Assembly: GCA_029261995.1 (NCBI GenBank)
Contig: JAJDAF010000026.1
Span: forward strand, 58,298-122,297
Source of the DNA: Candidatus Zhuqueibacterota bacterium
GTDB taxonomy: Bacteria > Zhuqueibacterota > Zhuqueibacteria > Oceanimicrobiales > Oceanimicrobiaceae
Direction of reading: 5' to 3'
DNA length: 64,000 nucleotides
The translations under genes and the position numbers were made by a program. Within the stretch, counting starts at the first letter, position 1; each line of letters opens with the position of its first letter. The notes under the pieces were generated by a model. That model saw only the letters and a list, made by a program, of their open reading frames with translations. It was not told where the DNA came from and searched no databases. This document shows, in pieces, positions 1 to 10,200 of the stretch.

Positions 1-2778
1 CAGCGCAGAGAAGGTGATAACCAGATCCTTGACAGCGCGGTTGCGGCTGAACAATTTTGGCAACCAGTCCTTAAAGCTGTAGCTGAGACTTAACTCTCGC
101 AGTTTGAAAAAATCGGCCGGTTCGACGAAGTTGGAAAGAAAACGCCAATCTAATCTGGCAAATTCTTTCGCCGCGGCCTGATATTCGGCGGTTCCGGGGG
201 TAAGAGGTTCGACTCCCTCGACAGGCGATGAAAACGGAGCCAGCCCTGTCTGATTGAGTCCAAGTTGGGTCACGAGCGTGTTGAAACGCGGGTTGTTCCC
301 TAACTGGTAGGCAAAGGTATTGGACTGGTTCATGACCTTGTGGCCGGTGGCCCAGTCGGTTAACAGGTAGAAATTCAAGTTCTTTATGACTCGCAAATTG
401 ATTGAAAAAGATCCCGTGTAGTTTGGCACCGGATTTCCGAACGCGACTCGCTCATCGCCTAGTTTTGGCCCAGAGTACAAACCGTCAGCGTCGAACTCGG
501 CACCTAGGACTGGAGTCAAAAAGAACTCATGTTTCGCCAGACCCTCTTTGATGACATTGGCGCCAAAGTTATCGAAGATCGGCTGAGCGCCGCCTAAATC
601 GACGACTTCGTTATCCTGATAATTGTTGATGAGCGCAAGACCGAGTTGGAGATTTCTAGACCTGATGGGCGTGCCTTGCAACTGCGTTTCCACACCCCAT
701 CCTTTCACTTCACCGATGTTGAACGGCACCGGACTGGCGGTTCTGCCGGTAGATGGAGAATTTCGAGAAGCAACAATGGAATTCTGGGCTTTTTGCCGGT
801 AATAGGTAAATTCCAGGGCCCAGTTTCTGAGAAATTCCGCATCAAAACCGACCTCGAACTCCTTGACGCGCTCCGGCTCGATTTCCGAGTTGCCGATATT
901 GCTCAGGAAGGCCCCGACCCCAAATGCGGACGACCGAGCTCTATATAGCAAAGGAATGCCAGCCAGCAGGTCCGGCAAGACGCCTGTTTCGCCATAGGCC
1001 AGTCGAAATTTCATTAAATCGAAGTTGCCTGGGAAATAGGGATACTTATCGAAACGCCAAGCGAAGTTGGCTCCGGGATAGTAGATGTCCGGCGCGTCAA
1101 TGCCGATGACGCTGGCATAGTCCCGGCGCAGATTCAGGGTAAGGAAATATTGATCTCTAAAGGCTAGCGCATGCTGAGTGAAGAAACCGGCTTCTCTGCG
1201 ATGGAAAAAGTCTTCGTTGGCGAAAGCCAGCTCCTGCGCGGCCCCGATATTGGTGACCAGTTCGGTCTCAAAACCATACACCCGTATGAACGTATCATCG
1301 AGCCTTCTGTCAAAAAACTGGGCTCCCGCAATCGAGGTTATCTCCAAATCGGATAAAGGATTGTAGGTGTAACGGAGGTCCCAATTGTAGGTGTTTTGCT
1401 TCCGCCGGACGTTATCCGCATTCCTGGCGCCGAGATCGTTCGTTCCGGTATAAGTTAAATTCACTGGGAACGTTTGGTCCCCGCGCAGGTCATGGTCGTC
1501 AATCCCGAAACCAATCCGCATTGCGAAATTCTTGAACGGCGCATATTCCGCGCTGAGCGACGCCAGGATGCGATTCGACTTGTTGCTATCCTCAAAGCCA
1601 TAGATAGATAGACTGTCGAGAAAGACGTAAGGGCGAGCGAAGCCAAGAACGTTGGGGAGCTGGCCCCAGATAAGGAAATCATTAAGCGGGCGCTGGATGT
1701 CGTTTAGCGTGTAGCCCAGGTTCACCGTGAAGGTCAGTTTTTCGTTTGGCGTCACATCCAGGTTGGTTCTAAAATTCTTTCGGTTCAGCTGGTTATTGTG
1801 TGTTATGCCCTCTTCTTCCCGACTTTCAAGTGAAACAAAATATCGTAGAAGATTCGAGCCGCCGGCCACACTTACACTGTTCTGCCAGATTCTTCCATCT
1901 CGGAAGATGGCGTTGGCCGCATCGGCAGAAAGGTAATCATCGGTGCTGTATTTTTCCGCCTGTGTATTCCAACCGGTGGTAAATTTGTAGTTGATGCCCG
2001 CGGCGGACTCTGACGTGATCTTGCCCTTCTTGGTCGTAATCAGGACCACGCCGTTTGAACCGTTGGTGCCGTAGGAAGCTCCGCCAGCGGGGCCCTTTAG
2101 GACCTCGATATTCTCGATATCCTCTGGGTTCAGGTCAGCCAGAATACTGATGCGCTGCCCCCCGACACCCCAGGGACCCACCTCGTCGTTGTTTATACGC
2201 ACGCCGTCGATATAAATGACTGGCTGTTCGTCGCCGTTCAGACCTCCGCCCGAACGAACCATGAAACGAAATCCCGAGCCAGGATTTCCCGAAGACGATC
2301 TCACTGCGACACCGGCAATTTTGCCGTTGACGAGTTCGTTAAGACCTTGGTATGTGTTTTTTTCTGTGTACTCGCTTGCCGACAGCCGGGAAACGGCAAC
2401 GGGCGCCATGGCTCTCGAGGTCTTTGACGCAATGCCGACAACCACGATTTCTTCACTGTGATAGATGTCCTCCTGCAGCGAAAAATTCACGTTAACGACG
2501 TCGCCGACTGCGATGCGGACCGTCATCTCTTCAGTGTGGAAGCCGACATGTGAGGCAACCATTTGATAAGTCCCGGGCGGGACATTCGGGATGAGAAAGG
2601 TTCCGTCCGAGGTGGAGGCCGCTCCCAAGGAGGTACCTTTGAGATAGACGTTCACACCGGTCAGTGGCTCGGTCGTGCGAGCGTCAATGACCTGGCCGGC
2701 AGTACTTCCTGTCGTCGTCGCGCTGGATGGATCGTAAATTAGGAGTAGAGCGAATGATATGAACAGCGTGTGCAGCAT
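1..2778 (-). CDS. SusC/RagA-type TonB-dependent outer-membrane receptor (3' end outside window)
   Basis: Seen: the frame is open on the minus strand from the ATG at 2778 to base 1 (926 codons), so the C-terminus is missing. A GGAGGG Shine-Dalgarno at 2785-2790 sits six bases before the ATG. The N-terminus MLHTLFISFALLLIY is a signal peptide. Residues about 25-105 form a carboxypeptidase-regulatory-like beta-sandwich (GQVIDARTTEPLTGVNVYLK). The plug carries QPVIYIDGVRINN, and VLKGPAGGASYGTNGSNGVV is a SusC/RagA signature. Near the left edge FVEPADFFKLRELSLSYSF matches the last strands of the SusC barrel, so probably fewer than about 100 residues are lost. Known: such receptors import glycans, siderophores or other ligands through the outer membrane with TonB energy. 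The substrate cannot be read here; a SusD partner would be expected just beyond the left edge. Confidence 0.93.
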   Translation of the reverse strand, partial: MLHTLFISFALLLIYDPSSATTTGSTAGQVIDARTTEPLTGVNVYLKGTSLGAASTSDGTFLIPNVPPGTYQMVASHVGFHTEEMTVRIAVGDVVNVNFSLQEDIYHSEEIVVVGIASKTSRAMAPVAVSRLSASEYTEKNTYQGLNELVNGKIAGVAVRSSSGNPGSGFRFMVRSGGGLNGDEQPVIYIDGVRINNDEVGPWGVGGQRISILADLNPEDIENIEVLKGPAGGASYGTNGSNGVVLITTKKGKITSESAAGINYKFTTGWNTQAEKYSTDDYLSADAANAIFRDGRIWQNSVSVAGGSNLLRYFVSLESREEEGITHNNQLNRKNFRTNLDVTPNEKLTFTVNLGYTLNDIQRPLNDFLIWGQLPNVLGFARPYVFLDSLSIYGFEDSNKSNRILASLSAEYAPFKNFAMRIGFGIDDHDLRGDQTFPVNLTYTGTNDLGARNADNVRRKQNTYNWDLRYTYNPLSDLEITSIAGAQFFDRRLDDTFIRVYGFETELVTNIGAAQELAFANEDFFHRREAGFFTQHALAFRDQYFLTLNLRRDYASVIGIDAPDIYYPGANFAWRFDKYPYFPGNFDLMKFRLAYGETGVLPDLLAGIPLLYRARSSAFGVGAFLSNIGNSEIEPERVKEFEVGFDAEFLRNWALEFTYYRQKAQNSIVASRNSPSTGRTASPVPFNIGEVKGWGVETQLQGTPIRSRNLQLGLALINNYQDNEVVDLGGAQPIFDNFGANVIKEGLAKHEFFLTPVLGAEFDADGLYSGPKLGDERVAFGNPVPNYTGSFSINLRVIKNLNFYLLTDWATGHKVMNQSNTFAYQLGNNPRFNTLVTQLGLNQTGLAPFSSPVEGVEPLTPGTAEYQAAAKEFARLDWRFLSNFVEPADFFKLRELSLSYSFKDWLPKLFSRNRAVKDLVITFSAL

Positions 2779-3270
2779 GTCTGACCCTCCTGTTAAATAG
2801 TGCTGGTTGGAAAGGTCGGCAGTCGGATACTCACAGAAAAGACGACAACATGTATCTCCGGAAACAACTGGGATCGAGAAGTCAATTGCCTGGAGATATC
2901 GGGGAAGGTTAAATTAGACTATACATGTAATTGTATGTATTTCGATTACGAAAATCAAGTGTTTTGAGCCAAGACAGGTTTTTAGACTCCTGAATGCTCA
3001 ACGTTGTGAGATGAGACCACCTGTGGCAACTCAGTCTGCAAAGGACATCTCTCGACACCGTACAAGCGTGAATCTGACTTTGAGCACCGTCTGCCTTCTG
3101 TTCGCGGCTTTGCTCGGCTGTCAACATGGTATCGACCCGGGCGTGACCGAAAGACTTGTTCGGGGTTATGGTCTGCGTGCATTCTTAACAAGAGGGGGGC
3201 ATAATCCCCGTTCTTGACAATGTACAAATTATGACGAGAGGTGCCTGGCCAGGTAGCTCTAGGTGGCCCG
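2779..3270. other. Intergenic region upstream of the receptor gene
   Basis: No convincing gene. It holds the receptor's leader and an AT-rich inverted repeat at 2921-2940. A 68-codon plus-strand frame at 3011-3217 has a lipoprotein-like stretch ending in LLGC, but it lacks a clear ribosome binding site and any continuation. It is left uncalled. Confidence 0.5.
2921..2940. promoter_or_regulatory. Inverted repeat ATACAT-N8-ATGTAT, possible operator
   Basis: Perfect 6-bp arms (2921-2926 and 2935-2940) around GTAATTGT, in an AT-rich patch about 145 bp upstream of the receptor start. On the minus strand a TATAGT hexamer lies just beyond it. A regulator site for the receptor is an inference from position and symmetry only. 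Confidence 0.25.
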
Positions 3271-3648
3271 ACCTCTGAGGCAGATGGTCTGACCTCAGAG
3301 ACAGATGACCTGACCTCAGAGGCAAATGGCCCGACCTCAGAGGCAGATGGCCTGGCCTCAGAGGCAAATGGCCCGACCTCAGAGGCAAATGGCCCGACCT
3401 CAGAGGCAGATGGCCTGACCTCAGAGGCAAATGGCCCGACCTCAGAGGCAAATGGCCCGACCTCAGAGGCAAATGGCCCGACCTCAGAGGCAGATGGCCT
3501 GACCTCAGAGGCAAATGGCCCGACCTCAGAGGCAGATGGCCTGACCTCAGAGGCAGATGGCCTGACCTCAGAGGCAGATGGCCTGACCTCAGAGGCAAAT
3601 GGCCCGACCTCAGAGGCAGATGGCCCGACCTCAGAGGCAGATGGCCCG
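3271..3648. repeat. 18-unit 21-bp tandem repeat (minisatellite)
   Basis: Eighteen head-to-tail units of 21 bp, in two main types: acctcagaggcagatggcctg and acctcagaggcaaatggcccg. The two variable positions (gat/aat and ctg/ccg) are almost always linked; only the last two units combine gat with ccg. Because 21 is a multiple of three, several frames stay open on both strands. The plus strand gives a TSEADGL/TSEANGP heptad and the minus strand gives GHLPLRS. No frame has a persuasive start or flanking domain, so it is recorded as a DNA repeat. A degenerate nineteenth unit follows to about 3670. Confidence 0.9.
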
Positions 3649-3938
3649 AACCCGATGCAAATGGCCCGAACCCCGAAGCAACCGCCTGCAGCTCACTACC
3701 CAGGGCGACCACTTCTTTGCGGATGGCCGAGACCGCCAAGCCTACCTGGTGCCAATCCCCAACTTCCAAATCTTTGCACCGGGCGTCCAACCTGCTGATT
3801 CCGTCATTAGCGTTGTCTCGGAGTTGGGGCAGATCCAGACCTGGTCATCGTCTCCATTTTGAGAGGAGAATCCGCTCAGTTGACGAGACGTGCGCCAAGA
3901 GTGAATGAATCAGAGGCGTCTAAGCCTTCGCGACGACC
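3649..3938. other. Gap between tandem repeat and permease gene
   Basis: No gene is called. A minus-strand frame from 3790 enters the repeat with an amphipathic 45-residue non-repeat start (MDARCKDLEVGDWHQVG). A plus-strand frame reads out of the repeat to 3862. Neither has a clear ribosome binding site. Confidence 0.4.
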
Positions 3939-6311
3939 CTACTCATGCCGCAACGTCTCCGTCGGATTGCCAATCGCCGACTTCACAGCCTGCGAACTGA
4001 CCGTCAGCAGCGCAATCAGCACGGCGCCGCCGCCTGCCAGCAGGAAGGTCCAAAGAGAAATATGGATGCGATAGGCGAAGTTGTCGAGCCAGGAGTTCAT
4101 GGCAAGGGCTGCGACTGGCCAACCCACGACATTCGCCACCACAACCAGCTTCACGAAGTCTCTCGAAACCAGAGTTGCCAGGCTGGCAACCGATGCGCCC
4201 AGCACTTTGCGGATGCCGATCTCTTTGCGGCGTTGCTGCACGGCAAACAGTGATAGTCCGAATAGTCCCATGCAGGCGAGGAAAATCGAGAGCAACGTAA
4301 AGTGGCGAAACAACGTCTGCAGCCGCAAGTCCGATTTGTAGAGTTTATCGAACTCCTGGTCGTAGAAGTAGTATTCGAAAGGCTGACCCGGATTGACCGC
4401 ATGCCAGCTCGCCTCAAGAAAATCAAGCGTGGCAGGCAAATCCCCTGGCCGCACCTTGACGGAAACGTACTGGAACATTCGAGGCATGACATTGATGGCC
4501 AGCGGCGCGGTGGGCCGGCGCAATGAACGGAAATTGAAATCCCGAACCACGCCAATCACCCGGCCATCGCCACCGCCAAAGGATTTGTTGATGGCTTCCT
4601 CCGGCTGCCAGCCGATCTCCTTGACCGCCGCTTCGTTCAAAATATACGCTTTCCCGAGATCCGCGGAAAGGGTTCGGTCGAACGCGCGGCCGGCACGCAG
4701 CTCCATGCCAAACAACTGCGTGAAATTGTAGTCGCCTGAAACGCGGTAGAATGACTGCTTATCCGTTTCCTGCCTGCCCTCGAAGTTCGAGCCTTCCCGC
4801 CATCTTTCTACACTCGGGGTGAACGAAGTCGCTGTCGCATCCACAACCTGACTGTGTCCGATAATTTTGTTGCGATAAGCCGGGTAGTTATCTTTGACTG
4901 CAGTGCCGTAAAGTGGCACGTTCACGATGTTCTCACGGTCGTACCCCAACTTCTTCGTTCTCACAAAAGCCATCTGGTTGTTGACGACGATCGTGCCGGC
5001 AATCAGAATGATGGCAACCGCAAATTGAAAAACTACGAGCACATTTCGGAACGTCAAGCCTTTGCTGCCGCCACGAAATCTCCTGTTCAACATGGTCACA
5101 GGGCGAAGCGCAGAAAGGAAAAATGCCGGATAGCTTCCCGAAACCACGCCGACCACGGCTGTCAAGAGCAGAAGTCCGGTGGAAGCAGGCAGGCTCTCAG
5201 ACAGAGAAATCTGCAGACTCTTCCCGGTGAGCTGATTGAATGCCGGCAACACAGCCTGGGCCAGAAGCACCGCAATTGGTAAAGCAAGTACGGAAAGCAA
5301 GACCGATTCCCCCACAAACTGCGACACCAACTGGCCTCTGCGCGCCCCCAGAACTTTGCGGACGCCGACTTCGTTGCCCCGCATTTCAGAGTTCGCCGTG
5401 TAAAGATTCATGAAATTGATACAGGCTATCAGCATGATGAGCACTGCGATGGCGCCGTACATGTAGATGTTGGTCAGGTCGCCAACGTGATGGGGATCGC
5501 GCAAAATCCTGGAGCGCAGATAGATGTCGGTCAGGGGTTGCAGGTAGAATCGTGCGTCCTGGCTGTCCATCAGCTCGGCCAGGTAGGCAGTGCTTTGGGC
5601 CTGCAGAGACTGCCTTTCCGCGCTGTTGGCCAACAGAACGTAGGTGTAGTAGTTCCACATCCCCCAGCTATCCATGATCTTGCGCTGGTGAATTTCATTC
5701 ATAAACTCGAACGGCGCAACCATGTCAAAAGTGAAGTGGGAATTCTCGGGCACATCGGCCATCACGCCGCTGACGACAAAATCCATCTGGCCGTCATAAT
5801 TCAGAATCTTGCCCATCGCGTCCTCCGAGCCAAAATACTTTTCAGCAATGGAGCGGCTAATGACGATGCTGCTGCGATTCGACAGCGCCATTTCCGGATC
5901 GCCCTGCAGCAACTCAAAGTCAAACATATCGAACAGCGCACGATCAGCCAGAATGAAACCGTCCTCGTAGAACCGCCTCTCGCCGTGCGAAAACGTAACC
6001 TTCCGTTTAAACCCCATCGGATCGATTCTAACAAATGACTCGATGGCGGCAAAATGCTGGGCCGCGGCCGGCGCCAGCGGTGCCGGCGTACCGATCCAAC
6101 CAGCGACATCGTTGCCGTCCGAGGCAACGGTCAAACGGTAGATGCGGTCTGCTCTCGTGTGATAGCTGTCATAATTCAGTTCATCTTGAATGAAGAGAGA
6201 AATCAGCAGTACACACGCCATGCCCACTGCCAAACCGGAAATATTGATGGACGAATAGATCTTGCTCTTGACCAGGTTTCGCAACGTGATTTTGATATAA
6301 TTTCTTAGCAT
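3939..6311 (-). CDS. FtsX/MacB-family ABC transporter permease
   Basis: 790 residues from the ATG at 6311, chosen over an upstream in-frame start because AGGAG precedes it by five to six bases and the protein then begins MLRNYIKITLRNL, typical of the family. A membrane segment at about residues 21-42 is followed by a periplasmic MacB-type domain (about 60-260). The first FtsX block follows at about 280-370 with EVGVRKVLGA, then a second periplasmic domain. The final FtsX block carries the twin motif EIGIRKVLGA, and the protein ends NPTETLRHE. Known: this two-FtsX-domain form works with a separate MacB-like ATPase to move lipoproteins, peptides or antibiotics across the envelope, or as a mechanotransmitter. 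No ATPase partner lies next to it. It is 156 bp from the phosphoesterase gene on the same strand. Confidence 0.9.
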   Translation of the reverse strand: MLRNYIKITLRNLVKSKIYSSINISGLAVGMACVLLISLFIQDELNYDSYHTRADRIYRLTVASDGNDVAGWIGTPAPLAPAAAQHFAAIESFVRIDPMGFKRKVTFSHGERRFYEDGFILADRALFDMFDFELLQGDPEMALSNRSSIVISRSIAEKYFGSEDAMGKILNYDGQMDFVVSGVMADVPENSHFTFDMVAPFEFMNEIHQRKIMDSWGMWNYYTYVLLANSAERQSLQAQSTAYLAELMDSQDARFYLQPLTDIYLRSRILRDPHHVGDLTNIYMYGAIAVLIMLIACINFMNLYTANSEMRGNEVGVRKVLGARRGQLVSQFVGESVLLSVLALPIAVLLAQAVLPAFNQLTGKSLQISLSESLPASTGLLLLTAVVGVVSGSYPAFFLSALRPVTMLNRRFRGGSKGLTFRNVLVVFQFAVAIILIAGTIVVNNQMAFVRTKKLGYDRENIVNVPLYGTAVKDNYPAYRNKIIGHSQVVDATATSFTPSVERWREGSNFEGRQETDKQSFYRVSGDYNFTQLFGMELRAGRAFDRTLSADLGKAYILNEAAVKEIGWQPEEAINKSFGGGDGRVIGVVRDFNFRSLRRPTAPLAINVMPRMFQYVSVKVRPGDLPATLDFLEASWHAVNPGQPFEYYFYDQEFDKLYKSDLRLQTLFRHFTLLSIFLACMGLFGLSLFAVQQRRKEIGIRKVLGASVASLATLVSRDFVKLVVVANVVGWPVAALAMNSWLDNFAYRIHISLWTFLLAGGGAVLIALLTVSSQAVKSAIGNPTETLRHE

Positions 6312-6467
6312 GGTCACTCCTGATTTGATGTCCGAGGTCAACCCGAAGACGAGCGTCTGGCCGGGCTGATAGAAAATTGGACAACTCAGAGTCAAAAAAG
6401 TTTGCAGGTCGGAGAGTTCTGGGAGATATTTGGAGCCAACGAGGGAGTGGGTTCTCGCATTGCCAAA

Positions 6468-7244
6468 CTATGCACGTTTGAAGAAAGCGGCCATATCCGT
6501 AAAACCGTAAACGTCGATTGAGCTAAAGAGGATGGTGGCTCCGGCGCACGATTGTCGCGTTAAATCCGTCCAACTCTGTAACTCCGGCGTGCACAACTCT
6601 GCGATTTCGTTATTCGCGAAATAACCGAGCGTCACATGCGGGCGGTAGTCGGAGGACAAATCAATATCGAACTCTTCTTTGTAAGCGATGCACAGTTGCT
6701 TTCGGCCGTCGATGATCCGGCGCAGGGTCTCTTCTGAATGTAAATCCGTCGGCGCCAGCTCAGCAACCAGGGCGACGTTGGCGAACTTCCTCAAATTGCG
6801 GAACTCAAATCGGATGCCGCGACCGCCCTCGGTTACGAGCGGCGAACGATTCGCGGCATTTGTGAAAACGGCATCAGCGGAGAAAGAAACCGGCAGAGCA
6901 TCGAAAAACCGGTCCAGGTGCAGCCGCAGGTTTTCCGGCAGATGGCTGGCATTGCCATCGTTCAGGCCATCCCAGACCGTCACATGATAGGACTCCGGTG
7001 GCAGCGGACAAAACAGGTACTTTTCAATAAGTCGGTCGCGGCCGACCGCATCGAGCGAGTTTGCCAGGACCTTATAAAGTGCCAAATCCGTTTCTCGAAA
7101 CACCTGGCTATTGACTCTCGAAAGCCGGCCTGCAAGCGGGATATAAGAGTCACCCGGGTTATCGAACAGCAACGAAAAACCGCGGAATGGCGCCCAACTC
7201 GGCGCCACAGTCGCCAGCTTCCTGTTGGTTATGGCTGGTGGCAT
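6468..7244 (-). CDS. 2H phosphoesterase superfamily protein
   Basis: About 258 residues from the ATG at 7244; a GTG at 7247 is an alternative start. Two H-x-T motifs typical of the 2H (LigT/cyclic phosphodiesterase) fold are visible: YHVTVWDGL near residue 88 and YRPHVTLGYF near residue 204, about 116 residues apart. Known: 2H enzymes use the two His-x-Thr motifs to hydrolyse or ligate 2',3'-cyclic or other phosphodiesters on RNA or nucleotides. The start overlaps the stop of the large fusion gene by one base (TGATG), so the two are almost certainly translationally coupled. Its partner carries a phosphodiester-glycosidase domain, so a role on a glycosyl or nucleotide phosphodiester is a reasonable guess, not shown. 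Confidence 0.75.
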   Translation of the reverse strand: MPPAITNRKLATVAPSWAPFRGFSLLFDNPGDSYIPLAGRLSRVNSQVFRETDLALYKVLANSLDAVGRDRLIEKYLFCPLPPESYHVTVWDGLNDGNASHLPENLRLHLDRFFDALPVSFSADAVFTNAANRSPLVTEGGRGIRFEFRNLRKFANVALVAELAPTDLHSEETLRRIIDGRKQLCIAYKEEFDIDLSSDYRPHVTLGYFANNEIAELCTPELQSWTDLTRQSCAGATILFSSIDVYGFTDMAAFFKRA

Positions 7245-10200
7245 CACCAGACCACGATGGCGTTTGCCACGGCTCTGGGCTCAGGAGGCAGTGAGTAGAT
7301 ATCCTGTTCGTATTCAGCGTTGTAAGGTGAGATGTTGAGGGTTTTGTTGTCCACAACCAGAGTGCTGCTGCCGCCCGGATCAAAACCCATGGCTCGCACC
7401 ATGCCCAGAGACTTGAGTATTTCGGCCATGTCATAGTGAGTGGCGCCCACGGATTCCCGGATGCGGCCATTGACCGCGAGAATGGAGAGTTGACCCTGGC
7501 GGTCTATACCAATGGCGATTTTTGGACCACGCATGTCAGTGAAATCCAGTCTGGCGGCTTGAGTTCTGATGGAATTGCGGGTTTTCCAGCCCTCGCAGGG
7601 CATGTCGATGCAGACTTCGCCGTCCATCAGCAATTGTGGCCCAGCCTCCACCGCGGATTCAATTTCGTCCCAGCCGCTCATTTTGATGTCAAGCTCGAGC
7701 CCTGGCGTCCAACTCTTGGGAAGGTCGCCGGGCTGCAAAGAGAGCGTCAGACCAACCGGCAAAACCGGTACTTTTTCAGAAGATGATGTAGTCACGAGTT
7801 CCTTGATTTTGTTGCCGGCCAACCTTACCACGACCCTGCCGTCGCCAAGTACGGAATCGTTTTTATACAGCAGATCGTAGAAGCAAGGCTTTTCGTTCGG
7901 CAAGTCGAGATTGTAGGAGTCCGGACCGAAAGACAGAGTTCCGCCGGAATCTGCAATCGTGATGCCTTGCGAACAGTTGACGCGCCGCACCTGCAGTCCG
8001 CCATCTGGCTTGACGATAAAGGCAGGCTTGTTGAACAGCGGTGGTGACAGCAGCTTGCCTTCCGAGACGATGAATCCGAGCGGCGAGCCAATAAATGTCT
8101 CCGGAATACCGAGCTTGCCAACCAGTTCGGGGTTCAGGATGTAACCGCCATTCCAGGCCACTTTCGCCAACTCGCCATTTTCCTGGCCGAATTCTTCCAC
8201 AAACTGCAGAACAGTCTTAGGTCTGTCGGTGGCTGCAAGAACGGCAAATCGCCACTTTTTCTCCGGACCGCGGACGTTCAAGCGGGCCAATACGCCGGCC
8301 CAGGGCAGCCCATCGGAGTAAATTCCGTTCAAAGATGTGTGTTCAACATCCGACTCTTTCTGTTCAGAATGCTCTAACTTTCGAAGGACTGCTCTCACTG
8401 GCGTGCCTTTTTGCTCAGCATCCGTTTTCAACACCTGCAGCACGCGGTTTTCACCCATGGCGTCACACAGCCGTTTGAAACGAAAGCTCTTGAGCGCGGC
8501 GCTGAGGTCTTTTGCCGTTTGTACCGGCGTCGGATATGCCAGTGTGAAGCGCAGGCCCGGGGGAACCCATTGCACGTAAGCGCTGCCCTGTGGAATTCCC
8601 ATAATTCGTTCCGCAACCGCATGGGTGACTTTGCCAATGTGAAACCGGTCGAGATCGACGATATCAGTCATCATCGCGGCGTTATCGCCGCTGGAAATAA
8701 GAACCCCGCCGTCGTCTCTAACGCGCTTGAGAGCCTTGGCGACCGCGGGCCCAACTTCCCGAAAGTGAATGCCGACACAATGCTGCTGGCTGGCAACAAT
8801 CCTGCAGATTCCGTATTCAAACAGAAGCTTGAGTTCAGAGCTGCCTCGGTAGTAGACGTGGGAACGCAAAACATCGGCGGTGACAGAACTACCGAGTGAC
8901 TGACCGTGCTGAATGATGTAAATCGGCGCCAGATCCACTCGGTCAAAAAAGCGTGGATGAATTCGTTCGTCCGGAGCGAGCTTCAGACGCTTCCGAACCG
9001 GATAGAGGACGAAAGATTCCAGCTCCAACTCGATATGCCGGCCGGGAAAGAGCGCGATGGGAATGTTCGCCTCCAGCCGACTTTCGAGTTCTTCGAGATG
9101 GTCGATGGCCAGAGCAGCATTGTCATTCATCGCTGAAATGTTGTCTGACCAATTCTCGCTTATGTTTTCAACAGCGGCTATTTTCAGCACCGGCGGCGGC
9201 GACGCGATTCTATTGTAAAGAAAATTGACAACGCCCGTCAGCTCCTGCGGCGTCAGATCGCGATACGGATAATGAACCTTATTGCGATGGCGGTAGGCCA
9301 GCGAGTGGTCGATGCGCGTCTCAATCTCGCCATCCCGGTGCCGGAAGACTGAATCGACGGCATTGTAGAATTGGTGGACCATTTCGACGTCTGTCGGCGA
9401 CGGGTCAGGCGTGCCATCGACCAGGGCTTTGGCATACTGCATTGCCGTGCCGCGAATCCGCTTTTCTTCAACCCGAAAATAACTCGGGTCAATCAGGGAT
9501 TTCAAAAACAGCATAAACGCCATCTGGCCATATCCGGGCAGATACTGCCGGTTCTCGGTCTTGAGCAGGTCCCGCACAACCTCGCTGTTGGCACGAATAT
9601 GGGCGGCGTATTTATCCAGAGACCATTTCGCCAGCCTGGCGGCATCCGGCTCAGAGGTCATTTGCATATAGAGCTTGTGAAGCAGCCGACTGAAGGCCAA
9701 AACCAACGCCGCGAAGCTATATCGCATTTCAACAACGGCTCTGTTATGCTGATTGGCATTCTCAAAGGCCTTTGGCGAGAATAACTGATGCTTGACCTGC
9801 TCGATCACGTCGTCACTCAACTTCGGATCCGTGAAATCGATCACCTGCAAACGGTCAGATTTTGGCAGATGTTCGCCAATGACATGCGCGTAAACAGCGT
9901 GTGGCTCATAGCGGCGGCAAAAGACCGGCAGACCACTTGCTGCAGCCTCGATGATGGGAAGTCCGCGCCCTTCCGTTTCACTCGGAAGCAAGATCAGCGA
10001 AGCGATGCCGAAGACTTCCCGGAAGCTGATGGGCGCTTCGTGTTTCGCCCGGAAAGAGGGCCTGTCGTATTCGCTGAACAGGAAACCGAGAAAGACCCGT
10101 TTCTTGTATCCTGGGTTCATCGTGAGGATAAATCGGTCGAACTCCTCGAGCACCCTCTCAAAATATTTGAGATGGCCGGTTGCAATGGGACCCGTTACCA

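Noticed and set aside
3011..3217. Small lipoprotein ending its signal at LLGC
   Set aside because: 68 codons, no clear Shine-Dalgarno, and the part after the Cys has no recognisable content.
3271..3648. CRISPR array
   Set aside because: Units are 21 bp head-to-tail with no unique spacers.
3185..3798. Proteins of 185-201 residues read through the tandem repeat on either strand
   Set aside because: Open frames are a by-product of a 21-bp period without stop codons; there is no convincing ribosome binding site or recognised flanking domain. The minus-strand start remains a faint possibility.
5487..6038. 183-codon plus-strand frame
   Set aside because: Antisense shadow of the FtsX-type permease gene.
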